Below, piece by piece: positions 9,063-17,744 of a stretch of DNA of 64,000 nt. Under the pieces are notes generated by a model, which was not told the DNA's origin, made no database searches, and saw only the letters and a list, made by a program, of their open reading frames with translations. Location: assembly GCA_963697965.1 (NCBI GenBank), contig OY969108.1, positions 1,488,001 through 1,552,000 of the forward strand. Reading direction: 5' to 3'. The translations under genes and the position numbers were made by a program. Source of the stretch: JAPLJC01 sp963697965 (GTDB lineage: Bacteria > Desulfobacterota > Desulfobaccia > Desulfobaccales > 0-14-0-80-60-11). Position 1 is the first letter of the stretch; each line of letters starts with the position of its first letter.

Positions 9063-9626
9063 CTAGGCCGGGAGGCTCGGGACCTCCTGTGGCTGGCTGT
9101 AATAACGGATGGCGCTCTCCCCGATCAAGCGGGACATGGTCAAGGCCGCCGCCGCCCCGGTGGCCATAGAAATCAGGGGATGGAATCCCAAGGCGTCGGC
9201 CGCGAAGGGAGCGCCCACCGCCAGGCCGGTGCCGGCCACCACTGCCACCATCTCCGGAACCCGCGCCTCATCGTCGATATCCTGGCCGTACAGAAGCGCG
9301 ATCTCCATGATGAGATAGAGGTGCATGCGCACCAGGGCGGAAGTCCCCCCCACAAAACCCAGAATTTTCACGGCATGTCCGACTAGGGGGATCATGGTGG
9401 GTAAATCGAGGATCAACCCTCCCAGGAGAGAAAGCTGGGCCTGGGCGGCGATCAGGCGCCGGGCCCTCTGCTCCACCGTCTCAGCGGGGTAGCGTTCATT
9501 AATGTCGGTCACCACCTTGCGAATGCGGTCTTTGCGCAAGCGCAGGAAAAAATAGAGGAAATCATCGGCCAGACGGCTTTGTTTGGCGGGTACGGGCGGC
9601 TTTGGAGACATGGGCTTTGGAGACAT
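9063..9626 (-). CDS. Conserved hydrophobic protein, EcsC/DUF697-like
   Basis: A protein of about 187 residues from the preferred start, which has AGAGGA 8 bases upstream. It begins MSPKPMSPKP, made by a perfect 15-bp tandem duplication that also duplicates the start codon. Three hydrophobic stretches follow: LLGGLILDLPTMIPLVGHAVKILGFVGG, a short one around HLYLIMEIALLYG, and MVAVVAGTGLAVGAPFAADALG. The pattern recalls EcsC or DUF697-type membrane-associated proteins, but I am not certain of the family. It overlaps the end of the methyltransferase-like gene region (stop-to-start distance about 50 bases), so the two are likely co-transcribed. Confidence 0.6.
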   Translation of the reverse strand: MSPKPMSPKPPVPAKQSRLADDFLYFFLRLRKDRIRKVVTDINERYPAETVEQRARRLIAAQAQLSLLGGLILDLPTMIPLVGHAVKILGFVGGTSALVRMHLYLIMEIALLYGQDIDDEARVPEMVAVVAGTGLAVGAPFAADALGFHPLISMATGAAAALTMSRLIGESAIRYYSQPQEVPSLPA

Positions 9627-9630
9627 GGGC
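9601..9630. repeat. Perfect 15-bp tandem duplication over a start codon
   Basis: TTTGGAGACATGGGC occurs twice in direct contact (9601-9615 and 9616-9630). It encodes MSPKP-MSPKP on the minus strand. Confidence 0.9.
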
Positions 9631-9676
9631 GTGGTCCTCTCAATTGGCGTTGGGAAGTTGAGCCTCCATTTTTCTA

Positions 9677-10192
9677 TCAAAAAGCGGCATCTTGGTCCTT
9701 ATGGCTAAAAGGCATCCTGGGCAGCCACTTTCCTGTTTGCTCTTGATAGTTTCTGTAGCTCTCGCCAAACTCGGCTTCGAGTAATTTCTCTTCATAGCTG
9801 GCAAGATAATTATAGACGAGGCAGATGGCAACCCAGAGAGCCAGAGAAAAGAGGGAGGCCGTGGCAAGCGCCAGGCCAAGGTAAAACAAGATGCACCCGA
9901 GATACAGGGGGTGCCTCACATACTTGAAGGCTCCGGTGAATATCAGGCCGCGGCGGCGGGGCTCTGAATGACTGACTACCCCATGGCTGGACATGACCAG
10001 GAGAGCCGCGGCGGCCAGGCAGGAAACCAAAAGGATCAGCCGGATAGACACCGGCAGGTAATCTTTAAGGAACGTCGATAGGTGCAGAAAAAAGGAATCT
10101 CCGACCCAAACGATCAGAAATATGCCCAGCAAGATCAACTGGCCGGCATCGCCGTAGGGGTGTTCGCCGTGGGAAGCCGATGGTTGGCTCAT
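9677..10192 (-). CDS. Isoprenylcysteine carboxyl methyltransferase / PEMT-like membrane methyltransferase
   Basis: A 171-residue membrane protein with about four transmembrane helices. The diagnostic part is GAFKYVRHPLYLGCILFYLG (about residues 89-108), the RHP-YLG motif of the ICMT/phospholipid methyltransferase family, and the C-terminal SYEEKLLEAEFGESYRNYQ block that binds S-adenosylmethionine in that family. The substrate (protein cysteine, phospholipid or other small molecule) cannot be told from sequence. It is followed by the hydrophobic gene at 9063, and preceded by the terminator of the initiator tRNA. Confidence 0.85.
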   Translation of the reverse strand: MSQPSASHGEHPYGDAGQLILLGIFLIVWVGDSFFLHLSTFLKDYLPVSIRLILLVSCLAAAALLVMSSHGVVSHSEPRRRGLIFTGAFKYVRHPLYLGCILFYLGLALATASLFSLALWVAICLVYNYLASYEEKLLEAEFGESYRNYQEQTGKWLPRMPFSHKDQDAAF

Positions 10193-10217
10193 TGATTGGG
10201 GTCAGGCGGTCTGATAT

Positions 10218-10250
10218 GGAAAAAGGGCTTAGAAATTCATCTAAGCCCTT
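10218..10250 (-). terminator. Terminator of the initiator tRNA
   Basis: An 11-bp perfect stem, AAGGGCTTAGA (10223-10233) with TCTAAGCCCTT (10240-10250), followed on the minus strand by TTTTTCC. It sits ten bases past the tRNA CCA end. Confidence 0.9.
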
Positions 10251-10259
10251 GCCTTTATT

Positions 10260-10336
10260 TGGTAGCGGGGGCAGGATTTGAACCTGCGACCTTCGGGTTA
10301 TGAGCCCGACGAGCTTCCAGGCTGCTCCACCCCGCG
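10260..10336 (-). tRNA. Initiator tRNA-Met (CAU)
   Basis: A 77-base cloverleaf on the minus strand with anticodon CAU in GGGCTCATAACCC, whose three G-C pairs mark an initiator tRNA. CCA is encoded. The first base pair is mismatched (C1 against U72), which keeps the initiator hallmark of an unpaired position 1-72, although C1-A72 is the more common version. A near-consensus promoter lies just upstream and a strong terminator just downstream, so it is an independent transcription unit. Confidence 0.95.
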
Positions 10337-10361
10337 TCGTGGACGATTATCTGTATCAGGT

Positions 10362-10390
10362 TTTATAACCTTTTCATCCCCGGGCGTCAA
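10362..10390 (-). promoter_or_regulatory. Promoter of the initiator tRNA
   Basis: On the minus strand TTGACG (10390-10385) and TATAAA (10367-10362) are separated by exactly 17 bases; the expected start is about 20 bases before the mature tRNA end. Confidence 0.75.
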
Positions 10391-10493
10391 TGGCAAAATT
10401 TCCCGCGCTTCCCCATCCTCGGCCTGGGGTTTAATTAGGGTGCGGTTTATCCATCCTCAGCGAACAGCCGAAACCAGAAAACAGCAAACTGCC

Positions 10494-11720
10494 CTAAACT
10501 TCGCCGGCGTTGGCCAGATCCCTGGGGAAATGGGGCATGGCCGCGAAGATAGCAACCGCGCCCCCGGCCAGGGCCACTAAAGTGAGGCAGACCCCCCATT
10601 TGAGGCTGGTGGCATCCCCGAGCCAGCCTATAAGGTAAGGCGAAGGCACATCCCCGATCAGGTGGATGATCATGATATTCAAGGCCACCGCCAGGGCCCG
10701 CCGCCGGGCGCCGGCGACGTTCACCACCACCGCGGTGATTAATCCGGGGTTGAGAAAGAGGAGAAAAACCGCCAGGGCAAAGGCCGGAATATAAATGGCG
10801 GGTAGCGGCGCAAAGATTACCAGGGCGGCCAGGGGCAGCGCCAGGGCGATTCCCACCCCGGTGACCCAGAGGGGCGCATTGAGGGTCCGGACCAGGAGGC
10901 GGTCTCCCAGGTAGCCCCCGGTCAGGGTCCCCAAACCGCCGGCCACCGCCACCGCCCCGAACATCAGGAGATTAGCCTGGGCCAGGCTCAGACCCTTGTA
11001 GATCTCCAGGTAGCTGGGCATCCAGAAGGCCAGGCCGCCCAGGGTGAAGGTGCTCAGGCCGAAGCCCAGGCTGACCCAGCGCAGGGTGGGGATTTTCAGC
11101 AGGCTCCAGGACTCCGACCATAGATTGTTGGCGCCGGGGGGCGGGGCGGGTTCCCTGACCGTCCGGGTTTGAACCTCCGGGAGACGCCAGATGAGAGCCG
11201 CCATCGCCAGGCCCGGCAGTCCCGCCAGCAGAAAGGCCGGACGCCAGCCCCAATGGCTGCCGGTCAGGCCACCCACCAGATAGGCCAGGGCCGAGCCCAC
11301 CGGCAGGGCCACATAGAACCAGCCCATGGCCCGGGCCCGGCGCGAGAGCGGCAGGATATCGGCGATGTAGGCCGGCGATAGGGTGCCGAAGGAGGCCTCG
11401 CCCACCCCCACCGCCCCCCGGGCCAGCAGCAGGGTGAAATAAGAGCCGACCCAGTAGGTCAGGCTGGTGGCCAGGCTCCACAACACCGCGCCCCAGGCCA
11501 TGAGGCGGACGTGGCCCCAGCGGTCCCCCAGGTAGCCGAAGATGGGGGAGGTTAAGAGATAGACCAGGAAAAAAGCGGTGCCCAGCAACCCGAAGGCCCG
11601 GTCGCTGAGCCCCATCTCCCCTTTCACCAGCGTGCCCAGGGAGGCAATGAGATAGCGGTCCATATACTGTAGGAGGTTGAGGCTGGTGAGGATAATGAGG
11701 ACTCGGGTGGTGAAGGACAA
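10494..11720 (-). CDS. MFS transporter, Spinster-like
   Basis: A 408-residue, 12-helix major facilitator. The N-terminal part (LNLLQYMDRYLIASLG) and the loop GYLGDRWGHVRLM are the MFS signature; ARGAVGVGEASFGTLSPAYIADI is typical of the Spinster-like subgroup. It uses a TTG start at 11718-11720 preceded by AGGAA. Only 18 bases separate it from the aroA stop, so it is probably the last gene of the aromatic operon. That placement suggests transport of an aromatic amino acid, a shikimate-type intermediate or a product, but this is inference; the substrate is unknown. Confidence 0.85.
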   Translation of the reverse strand: MSFTTRVLIILTSLNLLQYMDRYLIASLGTLVKGEMGLSDRAFGLLGTAFFLVYLLTSPIFGYLGDRWGHVRLMAWGAVLWSLATSLTYWVGSYFTLLLARGAVGVGEASFGTLSPAYIADILPLSRRARAMGWFYVALPVGSALAYLVGGLTGSHWGWRPAFLLAGLPGLAMAALIWRLPEVQTRTVREPAPPPGANNLWSESWSLLKIPTLRWVSLGFGLSTFTLGGLAFWMPSYLEIYKGLSLAQANLLMFGAVAVAGGLGTLTGGYLGDRLLVRTLNAPLWVTGVGIALALPLAALVIFAPLPAIYIPAFALAVFLLFLNPGLITAVVVNVAGARRRALAVALNIMIIHLIGDVPSPYLIGWLGDATSLKWGVCLTLVALAGGAVAIFAAMPHFPRDLANAGEV

Positions 11721-11738
11721 GGGAAAATTCCTCAGGGG

Positions 11739-13007
11739 CTAGCGGCCGCCCTGGCGCAGATTATCGAGATACTCCCAGAAGTCCGGAAAGGACTTGGACA
11801 CACAGCCGGGGTCGTGGATGACCACCCCCGGGATCTTCAAGCCGGCCACCGCAAAGCTCATGGCCAGGCGGTGGTCCTGATGCGGGTCGATGGCGGCCCC
11901 ATGGGGCCTGCCCCCCGGGATAATCAGGCCGTCGGCGGTTTCCCGGGCCGCGATCCCCATTTTGTTGAGCTCTGCAGCCACCGCGGCCAGGCGATCCGAT
12001 TCCTTGTGGCGCAGGTGGGGCACCCCGGTGATGACCGTCTCCCCCTGGGCGAAGGCGGCCACCACCGCCAGGGTGGGCACCAGGTCCGGCATGGCGGCCA
12101 GGTCCACATTGATGCCCCTGAGCGGGCCGCCCCGCACCATCAGGCCGGCTTCGGTGCTTGCCACCTCGCAACCCATCCGTGCCAGGACTTCCGGGAAGGA
12201 GGCGTCCCCCTGGCAGGAATCCGAGTCCAGGTTGGCGATGGTCACCCGGCCGCCGGTGACCGCGGCCGCGGCCCAGAAGTACGAGGCGCTGGAGGCGTCG
12301 GCCTCGATGGCATAATCCCGGGCCTGGTAGGTCTGCCCCCCCGGCACCTGGAAATAGGAGTAGCCCCGGCGATAATAAGAGACGCCGAAGGCCCCCATGA
12401 CCTCCAGGGTCAGGTCCACGTAAGGACGGGAGACCAGCTCCGTGGTAACCTCGATCTCCACTCCCTCCGGCGCCAGGGGACCGATGAAGAGCAGGGCCGA
12501 GACGTATTGGCTGCTGATTGCTCCGGAAATTACGGCCCGGCCGCCCCGAAGGCCGCCCTGGACCACCACCGGCGGGCAGCCGGCGCCCCCCTCGGCGGCA
12601 GCCCGGACTCCCAGTTGCCCCAGGGCGTTAAGGAGTTCGTCCAGGGGGCGCTGGCACAGGCGTTCCGTGCCGGTGAGGCGATAGCTCCCCTGCCCCAGGG
12701 CCGTCAGCGCCGTAAAAAACCGCATGGAGGTCCCGGAGTTACCCAGATAAATAGGCTTGGCGAGCGGCAGCCAGCGGCCGCTGGCGCCCCGGACCCGGAC
12801 GGCGGCGCCCTCCCAGTCAATGCCGGCCCCCAGCTTCGCCAGGGCCTGGGCGGTGAGCTCCGTGTCTTCGGCCCTGAGGGGGTTGATGAGGAGGCTCTCC
12901 CCGGCGGCCAGGCTGGCGGCCACCAGGGCCCGGTGGGTGTAGCTCTTGGAGCCGGGCAGGGTCAGGGTGGCCTGGACCGGATCACAGGGTTGGATGTTTT
13001 TAACCAT
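11739..13007 (-). CDS. aroA: 3-phosphoshikimate 1-carboxyvinyltransferase (EPSP synthase)
   Basis: A 422-residue enzyme that joins shikimate-3-phosphate and phosphoenolpyruvate to give EPSP, the sixth step of the shikimate pathway. The shikimate-binding start LTLPGSKSYTHRALVAASL (PGSKS motif), the loop LGNSGTSMRF, and the C-terminal HQDHRLAMSFAVAGL are all present. The loop reads NSGTSMRF where many class I enzymes read NAGTAMRP. The start overlaps the aroE stop by 8 bases, so translation is likely coupled. It is part of the minus-strand aromatic operon. Confidence 0.96.
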   Translation of the reverse strand: MVKNIQPCDPVQATLTLPGSKSYTHRALVAASLAAGESLLINPLRAEDTELTAQALAKLGAGIDWEGAAVRVRGASGRWLPLAKPIYLGNSGTSMRFFTALTALGQGSYRLTGTERLCQRPLDELLNALGQLGVRAAAEGGAGCPPVVVQGGLRGGRAVISGAISSQYVSALLFIGPLAPEGVEIEVTTELVSRPYVDLTLEVMGAFGVSYYRRGYSYFQVPGGQTYQARDYAIEADASSASYFWAAAAVTGGRVTIANLDSDSCQGDASFPEVLARMGCEVASTEAGLMVRGGPLRGINVDLAAMPDLVPTLAVVAAFAQGETVITGVPHLRHKESDRLAAVAAELNKMGIAARETADGLIIPGGRPHGAAIDPHQDHRLAMSFAVAGLKIPGVVIHDPGCVSKSFPDFWEYLDNLRQGGR

Positions 13008-13824
13008 CTGACCCCACCCCCAACGCCTGGTAGGCTGCCCGGGCCATGGTCTTTAGGGGCGCGGGCCTCCCGGTCCACAACTCGAACTGGGCGGTGGCCT
13101 GGTAAATGAGCATTTGCAGGCCGTCGATGGCGGCCACCCCCCGGGCCCTGGCCTCCTTAAGCAGCTTGGTTTCCAAAGGCCGGTAAACCGCGTCCATCAC
13201 CAGGCGGAAGCGGCCCAGGTACTGAGGCGAGATGGGAATCTCCTCCACCTGCGGCTCCATGCCCACCGGAGTGGCGTTCACCAGGATGGCGGCGGGGCAC
13301 TGGTCGAGGCGCGACAGGGGGATGGCTTCCGCCTGCAGGTCCCGGGCCAGGGCCGCGGCCCGGGGCGCGTCCAGGTCAATGATGCTGACCCGGCCACCCT
13401 CTTGCAGGACTCCATAGGCGATGGCCCGGGCGGCGCCGCCGGCCCCCAGGATGAGGACGTGCTCCCCGCTGAGGCCGGTGCGGACCTGCAAGGCTCGCAA
13501 GGCCCCCAGCGAGTCGGTGTTGTAGCCGACCAGACGCCCGTCCCGGTTGACCAGGGTGTTCACCGCGCCGATCAAGGCTGCCTGGGGGTCCAGCTCATCG
13601 ATTAAAGGAATAATCTCTTCTTTGAAGGGAATGGTGACGCTCACCCCCTGGATGGCCAGGCCCCGGAGCCCAGCCACCGCTTTGCCCAGGTCGGTCACCG
13701 GAAAGGCCACGTAGGCCGCGTTGAGCTTAAGCTCCCGGAAGGCGGCGTTGTGCATCTCCGGGCTCAGGCTGTGAGCCACCGGCCGCCCTAGGATACCGTA
13801 GATTTTGGTGCGGCCATTGATCAT
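13000..13824 (-). CDS. aroE: Shikimate dehydrogenase (NADP+)
   Basis: A 274-residue enzyme reducing 3-dehydroshikimate to shikimate. The substrate-binding start is GRPVAHSLSPEMHNAAF, the catalytic Lys lies in VTIPFKEEI, the conserved Asn/Asp in AVNTL and GYNTDSLGALRAL, and the nucleotide loop is LGAGGAARAIAYGV. The length is normal for AroE. It overlaps aroA by 8 bases and is separated from aroD by a 29-bp perfect palindrome. Confidence in the function is high. Confidence 0.96.
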   Translation of the reverse strand: MINGRTKIYGILGRPVAHSLSPEMHNAAFRELKLNAAYVAFPVTDLGKAVAGLRGLAIQGVSVTIPFKEEIIPLIDELDPQAALIGAVNTLVNRDGRLVGYNTDSLGALRALQVRTGLSGEHVLILGAGGAARAIAYGVLQEGGRVSIIDLDAPRAAALARDLQAEAIPLSRLDQCPAAILVNATPVGMEPQVEEIPISPQYLGRFRLVMDAVYRPLETKLLKEARARGVAAIDGLQMLIYQATAQFELWTGRPAPLKTMARAAYQALGVGSDG

Positions 13825-13845
13825 AATAGCTATCAGAGATCAGCG

Positions 13846-13870
13846 GTAGGGGCGACCCGGCGGGTCGCCC

Positions 13871-13874
<4 letters not shown>
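13846..13874. repeat. Perfect 29-bp palindrome between aroE and aroD
   Basis: Two 14-bp arms, GTAGGGGCGACCCG and CGGGTCGCCCCTAC, around a single central G. The right end (CTA at 13871-13873) is the stop codon of aroD on the minus strand. It belongs to the GTAGGG-ended palindrome family also seen at 17711, 50667, 50785 and 52971. Confidence 0.9.
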
Positions 13875-14590
<716 letters not shown>

Positions 14591-14896
14591 GGTTGGCGCG
14601 ACTCCCGAAATTTCACCCCCACCCCGACCCTCCCCCCTCAAGGGGGAGGGAGAGAAAACCCTAATCGCTCAGGATGACGAAGTAGTTAATGTAGGGTGGG
14701 CACTGCCCACCAATTCCTTGCCATACTCCACCTGGTAGAAGTTGTCGCCCGTTTTCGTGTTTGCTAATATTCACCTTCTTTGAAAAGCAACCGCCGTAAA
14801 GAAATAGGGCGGCCCGGTATTTTGAATCTCGGGTAAGTAGGTTTTTTATTAAAGGAAGCGGTGGGCAGTGCCCACCCTACATTTTCTAGAAACGCA
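14591..14896. repeat. Gap with two GTAGGG-ended palindromes flanking an AT-rich spacer
   Basis: About 306 bases between aroD and the UDG-like gene. It holds a C-run/G-run hairpin (near 14623-14650), GTAGGGTGGGCACTGCCCACC at 14691-14711 and the mirrored GGTGGGCAGTGCCCACCCTAC (with its flanking G) at 14860-14880. No gene is seen. Confidence 0.8.
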
Positions 14897-15580
14897 CTAT
14901 AAATAAGCTTTTATGCGTTTCCAGTCAGATCGCTGAAGTTCGAAAGACCTGTTGGCAAGCCCGAGGCCCCCACAATGATAAACAGGGAAGATGAGCTTGC
15001 CGCTTGCTGACTTCAGAGGGCTGCTCGCAAGGGCCTTGCCAATGCTAAGTTTCTGATGACTTCTTTCAATCTCAAGAGCAAAGCAGACGCCTCGATAAGC
15101 CGGCTTGCCCATAGCTATTATGATTTCTGGGTCGACTATATCAATGAGAGGCCGAAGGAATTCTTTGGCATTCTCTCGCAGCATTTGAGGCGTGATAGAA
15201 TTCCCTCCCTTAGAGGAGGAGTCGATAAGGCCGAAAATAGCATTAGTCAAGAAGACAGGTGCAGAAATGTTTGGCCTATCTGGTGTCCCAATGTTGATGC
15301 CGAGAGAAGAGAAAAGTTGGATCAAATTTTTATTCGTCTGGCTTTCTGGATTACACCGTCCACGAAACTCCCGAAAAAAGCGTGTCCCCCCAAAGTCCTT
15401 TCCAACAAGCATTATCTTGGCATTCAAATTACCCAGCCACTGAGCCCATGCCTCCACCTGGCCGCAATCATACTTGCCATCCTCGAATTTCGACGGGTTA
15501 ATAAGCCCTGTGAATGAGTAAGACTTACGCTTTTCGACCAGCATTCGATAAGCGTCATTCTTGGGATTCTTGCTTATCAT
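14897..15580 (-). CDS. Uracil-DNA glycosylase superfamily-like protein
   Basis: A 227-residue protein with the outline of the UDG superfamily: a first strand and loop AKIMLVGKDFGGTRFF, a middle FLTNAIFGLID, then LRPLIDIVDPEIIIAMGKPAYRGV and a C-terminal PVYHCGGLGLANRS where the catalytic HPS-type loop sits in classical enzymes. The key loops diverge from UDG families 1-5, so base-excision activity is not assured. It is clearly more AT-rich than its neighbours and sits 13 bases downstream of the pheA stop, within an otherwise aromatic-biosynthesis operon, with palindromic repeats on its 3' side. This suggests acquired DNA. Confidence 0.65.
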   Translation of the reverse strand: MISKNPKNDAYRMLVEKRKSYSFTGLINPSKFEDGKYDCGQVEAWAQWLGNLNAKIMLVGKDFGGTRFFREFRGRCNPESQTNKNLIQLFSSLGINIGTPDRPNISAPVFLTNAIFGLIDSSSKGGNSITPQMLRENAKEFLRPLIDIVDPEIIIAMGKPAYRGVCFALEIERSHQKLSIGKALASSPLKSASGKLIFPVYHCGGLGLANRSFELQRSDWKRIKAYL

Positions 15581-15593
15581 TTGCTTTGACCTT

Positions 15594-16682
15594 TTAACTC
15601 AAGTTCTCGACCCCCGCGGCCTGGGGGAAGGAGCCCAACAGCTTGAAATGGGCGCTCAGGGCTCTGGTTTCCTCCAAGGCGGCGGCCATCGCCGGGTCAG
15701 CCTGGTGGCCGTCCAGATCCACAAAGAACAGGTAGCGCCAGGCTTCGTTTTTCACGGGCCGGGAGACGATGCGGGTCATGTTGAGCGAGCGTTCCGCCAT
15801 GGGTTTCAGAGTCTTGTACAACGCCCCGGGGATATTGTCCACCGCGAAGAGGATGGAGGTCTTGTCGCTGCCGGTGGGGCCGGGGGTGTCGGAGCCGATG
15901 ACGAAGAAATGGGTGACGTTGCCCGGCTGGTCTTCGATGCGGCTCTCCACCACCCGCAGGTCGTAGAGGGGCGCCGCGAAGGAACTGGCGATGGCCGCGG
16001 CATTGGGGTTTTTGGCCGCCTTCTGGGCCGCCACCCCAGTGGAGGCCACCTCCAGGATGGGGAGGTTGGGCAGATGGGCGCTGAGCCAGCCGCGGCACTG
16101 GGCATAAGCCTGGGGATGGGTGTAGATCACCTCGATATCCTGGCGCTGGCCGGATTTGTTCACCAGGTCGTGGGAGACTTCCAGGTAGATTTCGCCGCAA
16201 ATCTTGACGGAGCTGTCGGCAAACAGGTCCAGGGAGACGTTGACGATGCCTTCGGTGGAATTTTCGATGGGCACCACCCCGTACTGGTACTTGCCCTTTT
16301 CCACCTCCTGGAAGACCTCCTGGATGGTGGTTAGAGGGCCGTAGCGGGTGGCCCGGCCGAACTTTTTCAGGGCTGCCAGGTGGGAGAAGGTGGCCTCCGG
16401 CCCCAGGAAGGCCACCCCAAAGGGGATCTGGACCTCCCGGGCGGCGGAGATGACCTCCCGGAAGATGTTACGCAAGGCGGCCTGGCTCAGAGGCCCGGGG
16501 TTGAGATGCATGAGGTTCGCCAGCACCTCCTCTTCCCGCTGGAAGTCCAGGGTCCCGCGGCCCTCCTGGTTTTTGATGCGGCCGATGGTTTGGGCCAGGG
16601 CCTGGCGCCGGTTCAAGAGGGTGAGCAATTCTTGGTCCAGGGCGTCGATCTCTTGGCGGATGGCTTCTTTTTTTTCGGTCAT
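15594..16682 (-). CDS. pheA: Bifunctional chorismate mutase / prephenate dehydratase
   Basis: A 362-residue P-protein. Residues about 5-85 form the chorismate mutase helix bundle (IRQEIDALDQELLTLLNRRQALAQTIGRIK), about 95-270 the prephenate dehydratase (VAFLGPEATFSHLAAL, VPIENSTEGIVNVSLDLF, ESRIEDQPGNVTHFFVIG), and the rest an ACT regulatory domain (KTSILFAVDNIPGALYKTLKPM). It makes phenylpyruvate and is probably feedback-inhibited by Phe through the ESRP-like motif. It follows the DHQ synthase II gene by three bases. Together with the leader peptide, it ties the operon to phenylalanine supply. Confidence 0.96.
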   Translation of the reverse strand: MTEKKEAIRQEIDALDQELLTLLNRRQALAQTIGRIKNQEGRGTLDFQREEEVLANLMHLNPGPLSQAALRNIFREVISAAREVQIPFGVAFLGPEATFSHLAALKKFGRATRYGPLTTIQEVFQEVEKGKYQYGVVPIENSTEGIVNVSLDLFADSSVKICGEIYLEVSHDLVNKSGQRQDIEVIYTHPQAYAQCRGWLSAHLPNLPILEVASTGVAAQKAAKNPNAAAIASSFAAPLYDLRVVESRIEDQPGNVTHFFVIGSDTPGPTGSDKTSILFAVDNIPGALYKTLKPMAERSLNMTRIVSRPVKNEAWRYLFFVDLDGHQADPAMAAALEETRALSAHFKLLGSFPQAAGVENLS

Positions 16683-16685
16683 GGC

Positions 16686-17678
16686 TCATTTCTCAACGAT
16701 GGTTTCCTGTATCTTGTGGCCGAAGTGGCGTCCGGTCTCTTCCAGGGCCACCAGGACCTCGTCTCCGGGTTTAAGGACGACGACGGAGACCGCTTCGCCG
16801 CCTGGCCGGGTGAGGCGGATGGTTTCCGCGTTTTGCAGGATGGTGGTGATCTCCTGGCCCCCGGCCTCTGCGGCCACCAGCATCAGGGGACGGCTCTCCA
16901 CCTTGACCCGGCCCACCACCGCCGGCCGGCTGCGCCCTTGATGATCCACCACCAGCACTTCATCTCCGGCGGCCAGTTCCCCCAGGTACCTGGTCTTGTC
17001 TCCGGTAACCCGGATATAGGCATGCACCGGCCCGGCGTTGACCCGGAAGGGGCGGGGGGCCACGTAGGGGTTCTCCAGGGACTCGGCGTGCACCAGAAAG
17101 AGGCCGGCGGAGGAGTTTCCCACCAGCATGCCTTCTCCCAGGCCCAGGTTGGCGCAGGTGTCGACGCAGACCCGGTCCCCCATGCCCAGGGGCTTCAGAC
17201 GGGTGATGCGGGCCGTGGAGAGCGGCACCGGCAATGATGCCTCCTTCACCAGGCGGGCGATGCGCTTGATGACCCCGGCCTCGGCGGTGGCCACCACCAG
17301 GCCGTCCACTCCCTTCTCCAGGACTCCCAGGGCGGTGCGGGCCGACTCCGTATCACTCACCTCCACGAAGATGTTGCCAGTTTGCGCCACCAAATTTTCC
17401 AAAGGTATGACGGTCCAGTCCGGGGTTCTGACCACCACCGGACCCTGGCAGGCCAGGCGGATGACTTCGGCTTCATCATTGACACCCAGGATAGTGACTT
17501 CATGGAGGTCTTTCCCCGGCGCCAGGTCGCCGTCCGGGGCGATAACCCGGATTAGCCCCAGGGCCTTGACCTCCGGGACCCGGCCTGGGGGAACCCAGAT
17601 GGCATCGGCCCCCGACTCGAGGGCGGCGGTGACCAGCTTCTTATCCCAGGGGTCCACTCTTACCCAGAGTTGTTTCAT
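16686..17678 (-). CDS. 3-dehydroquinate synthase II (archaeal-type)
   Basis: About 330 residues from MKQLWVRVDPWDKKLV, the start I prefer because the upstream in-frame extension to 17744 is made of a palindromic repeat. It is the AroB' enzyme that converts 2-amino-3,7-dideoxy-D-threo-hept-6-ulosonate to 3-dehydroquinate with NAD+. Family marks: ALESGADAIWVPPG, the RTPDWTVIPLENLVA block, MGDRVCVDTCANLGLGEGMLVGNSSAGLFLVHAE, and NAGPVHAYI. It replaces the usual DAHP-synthase/AroB entry and pairs with the ADH synthase just upstream, 66 bases away. The family was first described in methanogens and also occurs in some bacteria. Confidence 0.93.
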   Translation of the reverse strand: MKQLWVRVDPWDKKLVTAALESGADAIWVPPGRVPEVKALGLIRVIAPDGDLAPGKDLHEVTILGVNDEAEVIRLACQGPVVVRTPDWTVIPLENLVAQTGNIFVEVSDTESARTALGVLEKGVDGLVVATAEAGVIKRIARLVKEASLPVPLSTARITRLKPLGMGDRVCVDTCANLGLGEGMLVGNSSAGLFLVHAESLENPYVAPRPFRVNAGPVHAYIRVTGDKTRYLGELAAGDEVLVVDHQGRSRPAVVGRVKVESRPLMLVAAEAGGQEITTILQNAETIRLTRPGGEAVSVVVLKPGDEVLVALEETGRHFGHKIQETIVEK

Positions 17679-17705
17679 TATTTTTTTGGACCCCCCCATA
17701 TAAGA

Positions 17706-17735
17706 AATTGGGCGACCCAGCGGGTTGCCCCTACT
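17706..17735. repeat. GTAGGGG-type palindrome between ADH synthase and DHQ synthase II genes
   Basis: GGGCGACCC-AGC-GGGTTGCCCCTAC, an imperfect copy of the 13846 palindrome. It occupies the apparent N-terminal extension of the DHQ synthase II frame, which argues for the internal start. Confidence 0.75.
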
Positions 17736-17744
17736 TAAAACCAA

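Noticed and set aside
11814..13109. 431-residue open frame on the plus strand opposite aroA and aroE
   Set aside because: It is an antisense shadow caused by high GC at third codon positions; its composition is Gly/His/Pro/Arg-rich and aroA is certain.
17679..17744. N-terminal extension of DHQ synthase II
   Set aside because: The extra codons are made of a palindromic repeat and a homopolymer G-run; homologues start near MKQLWVRVDPWDKK.
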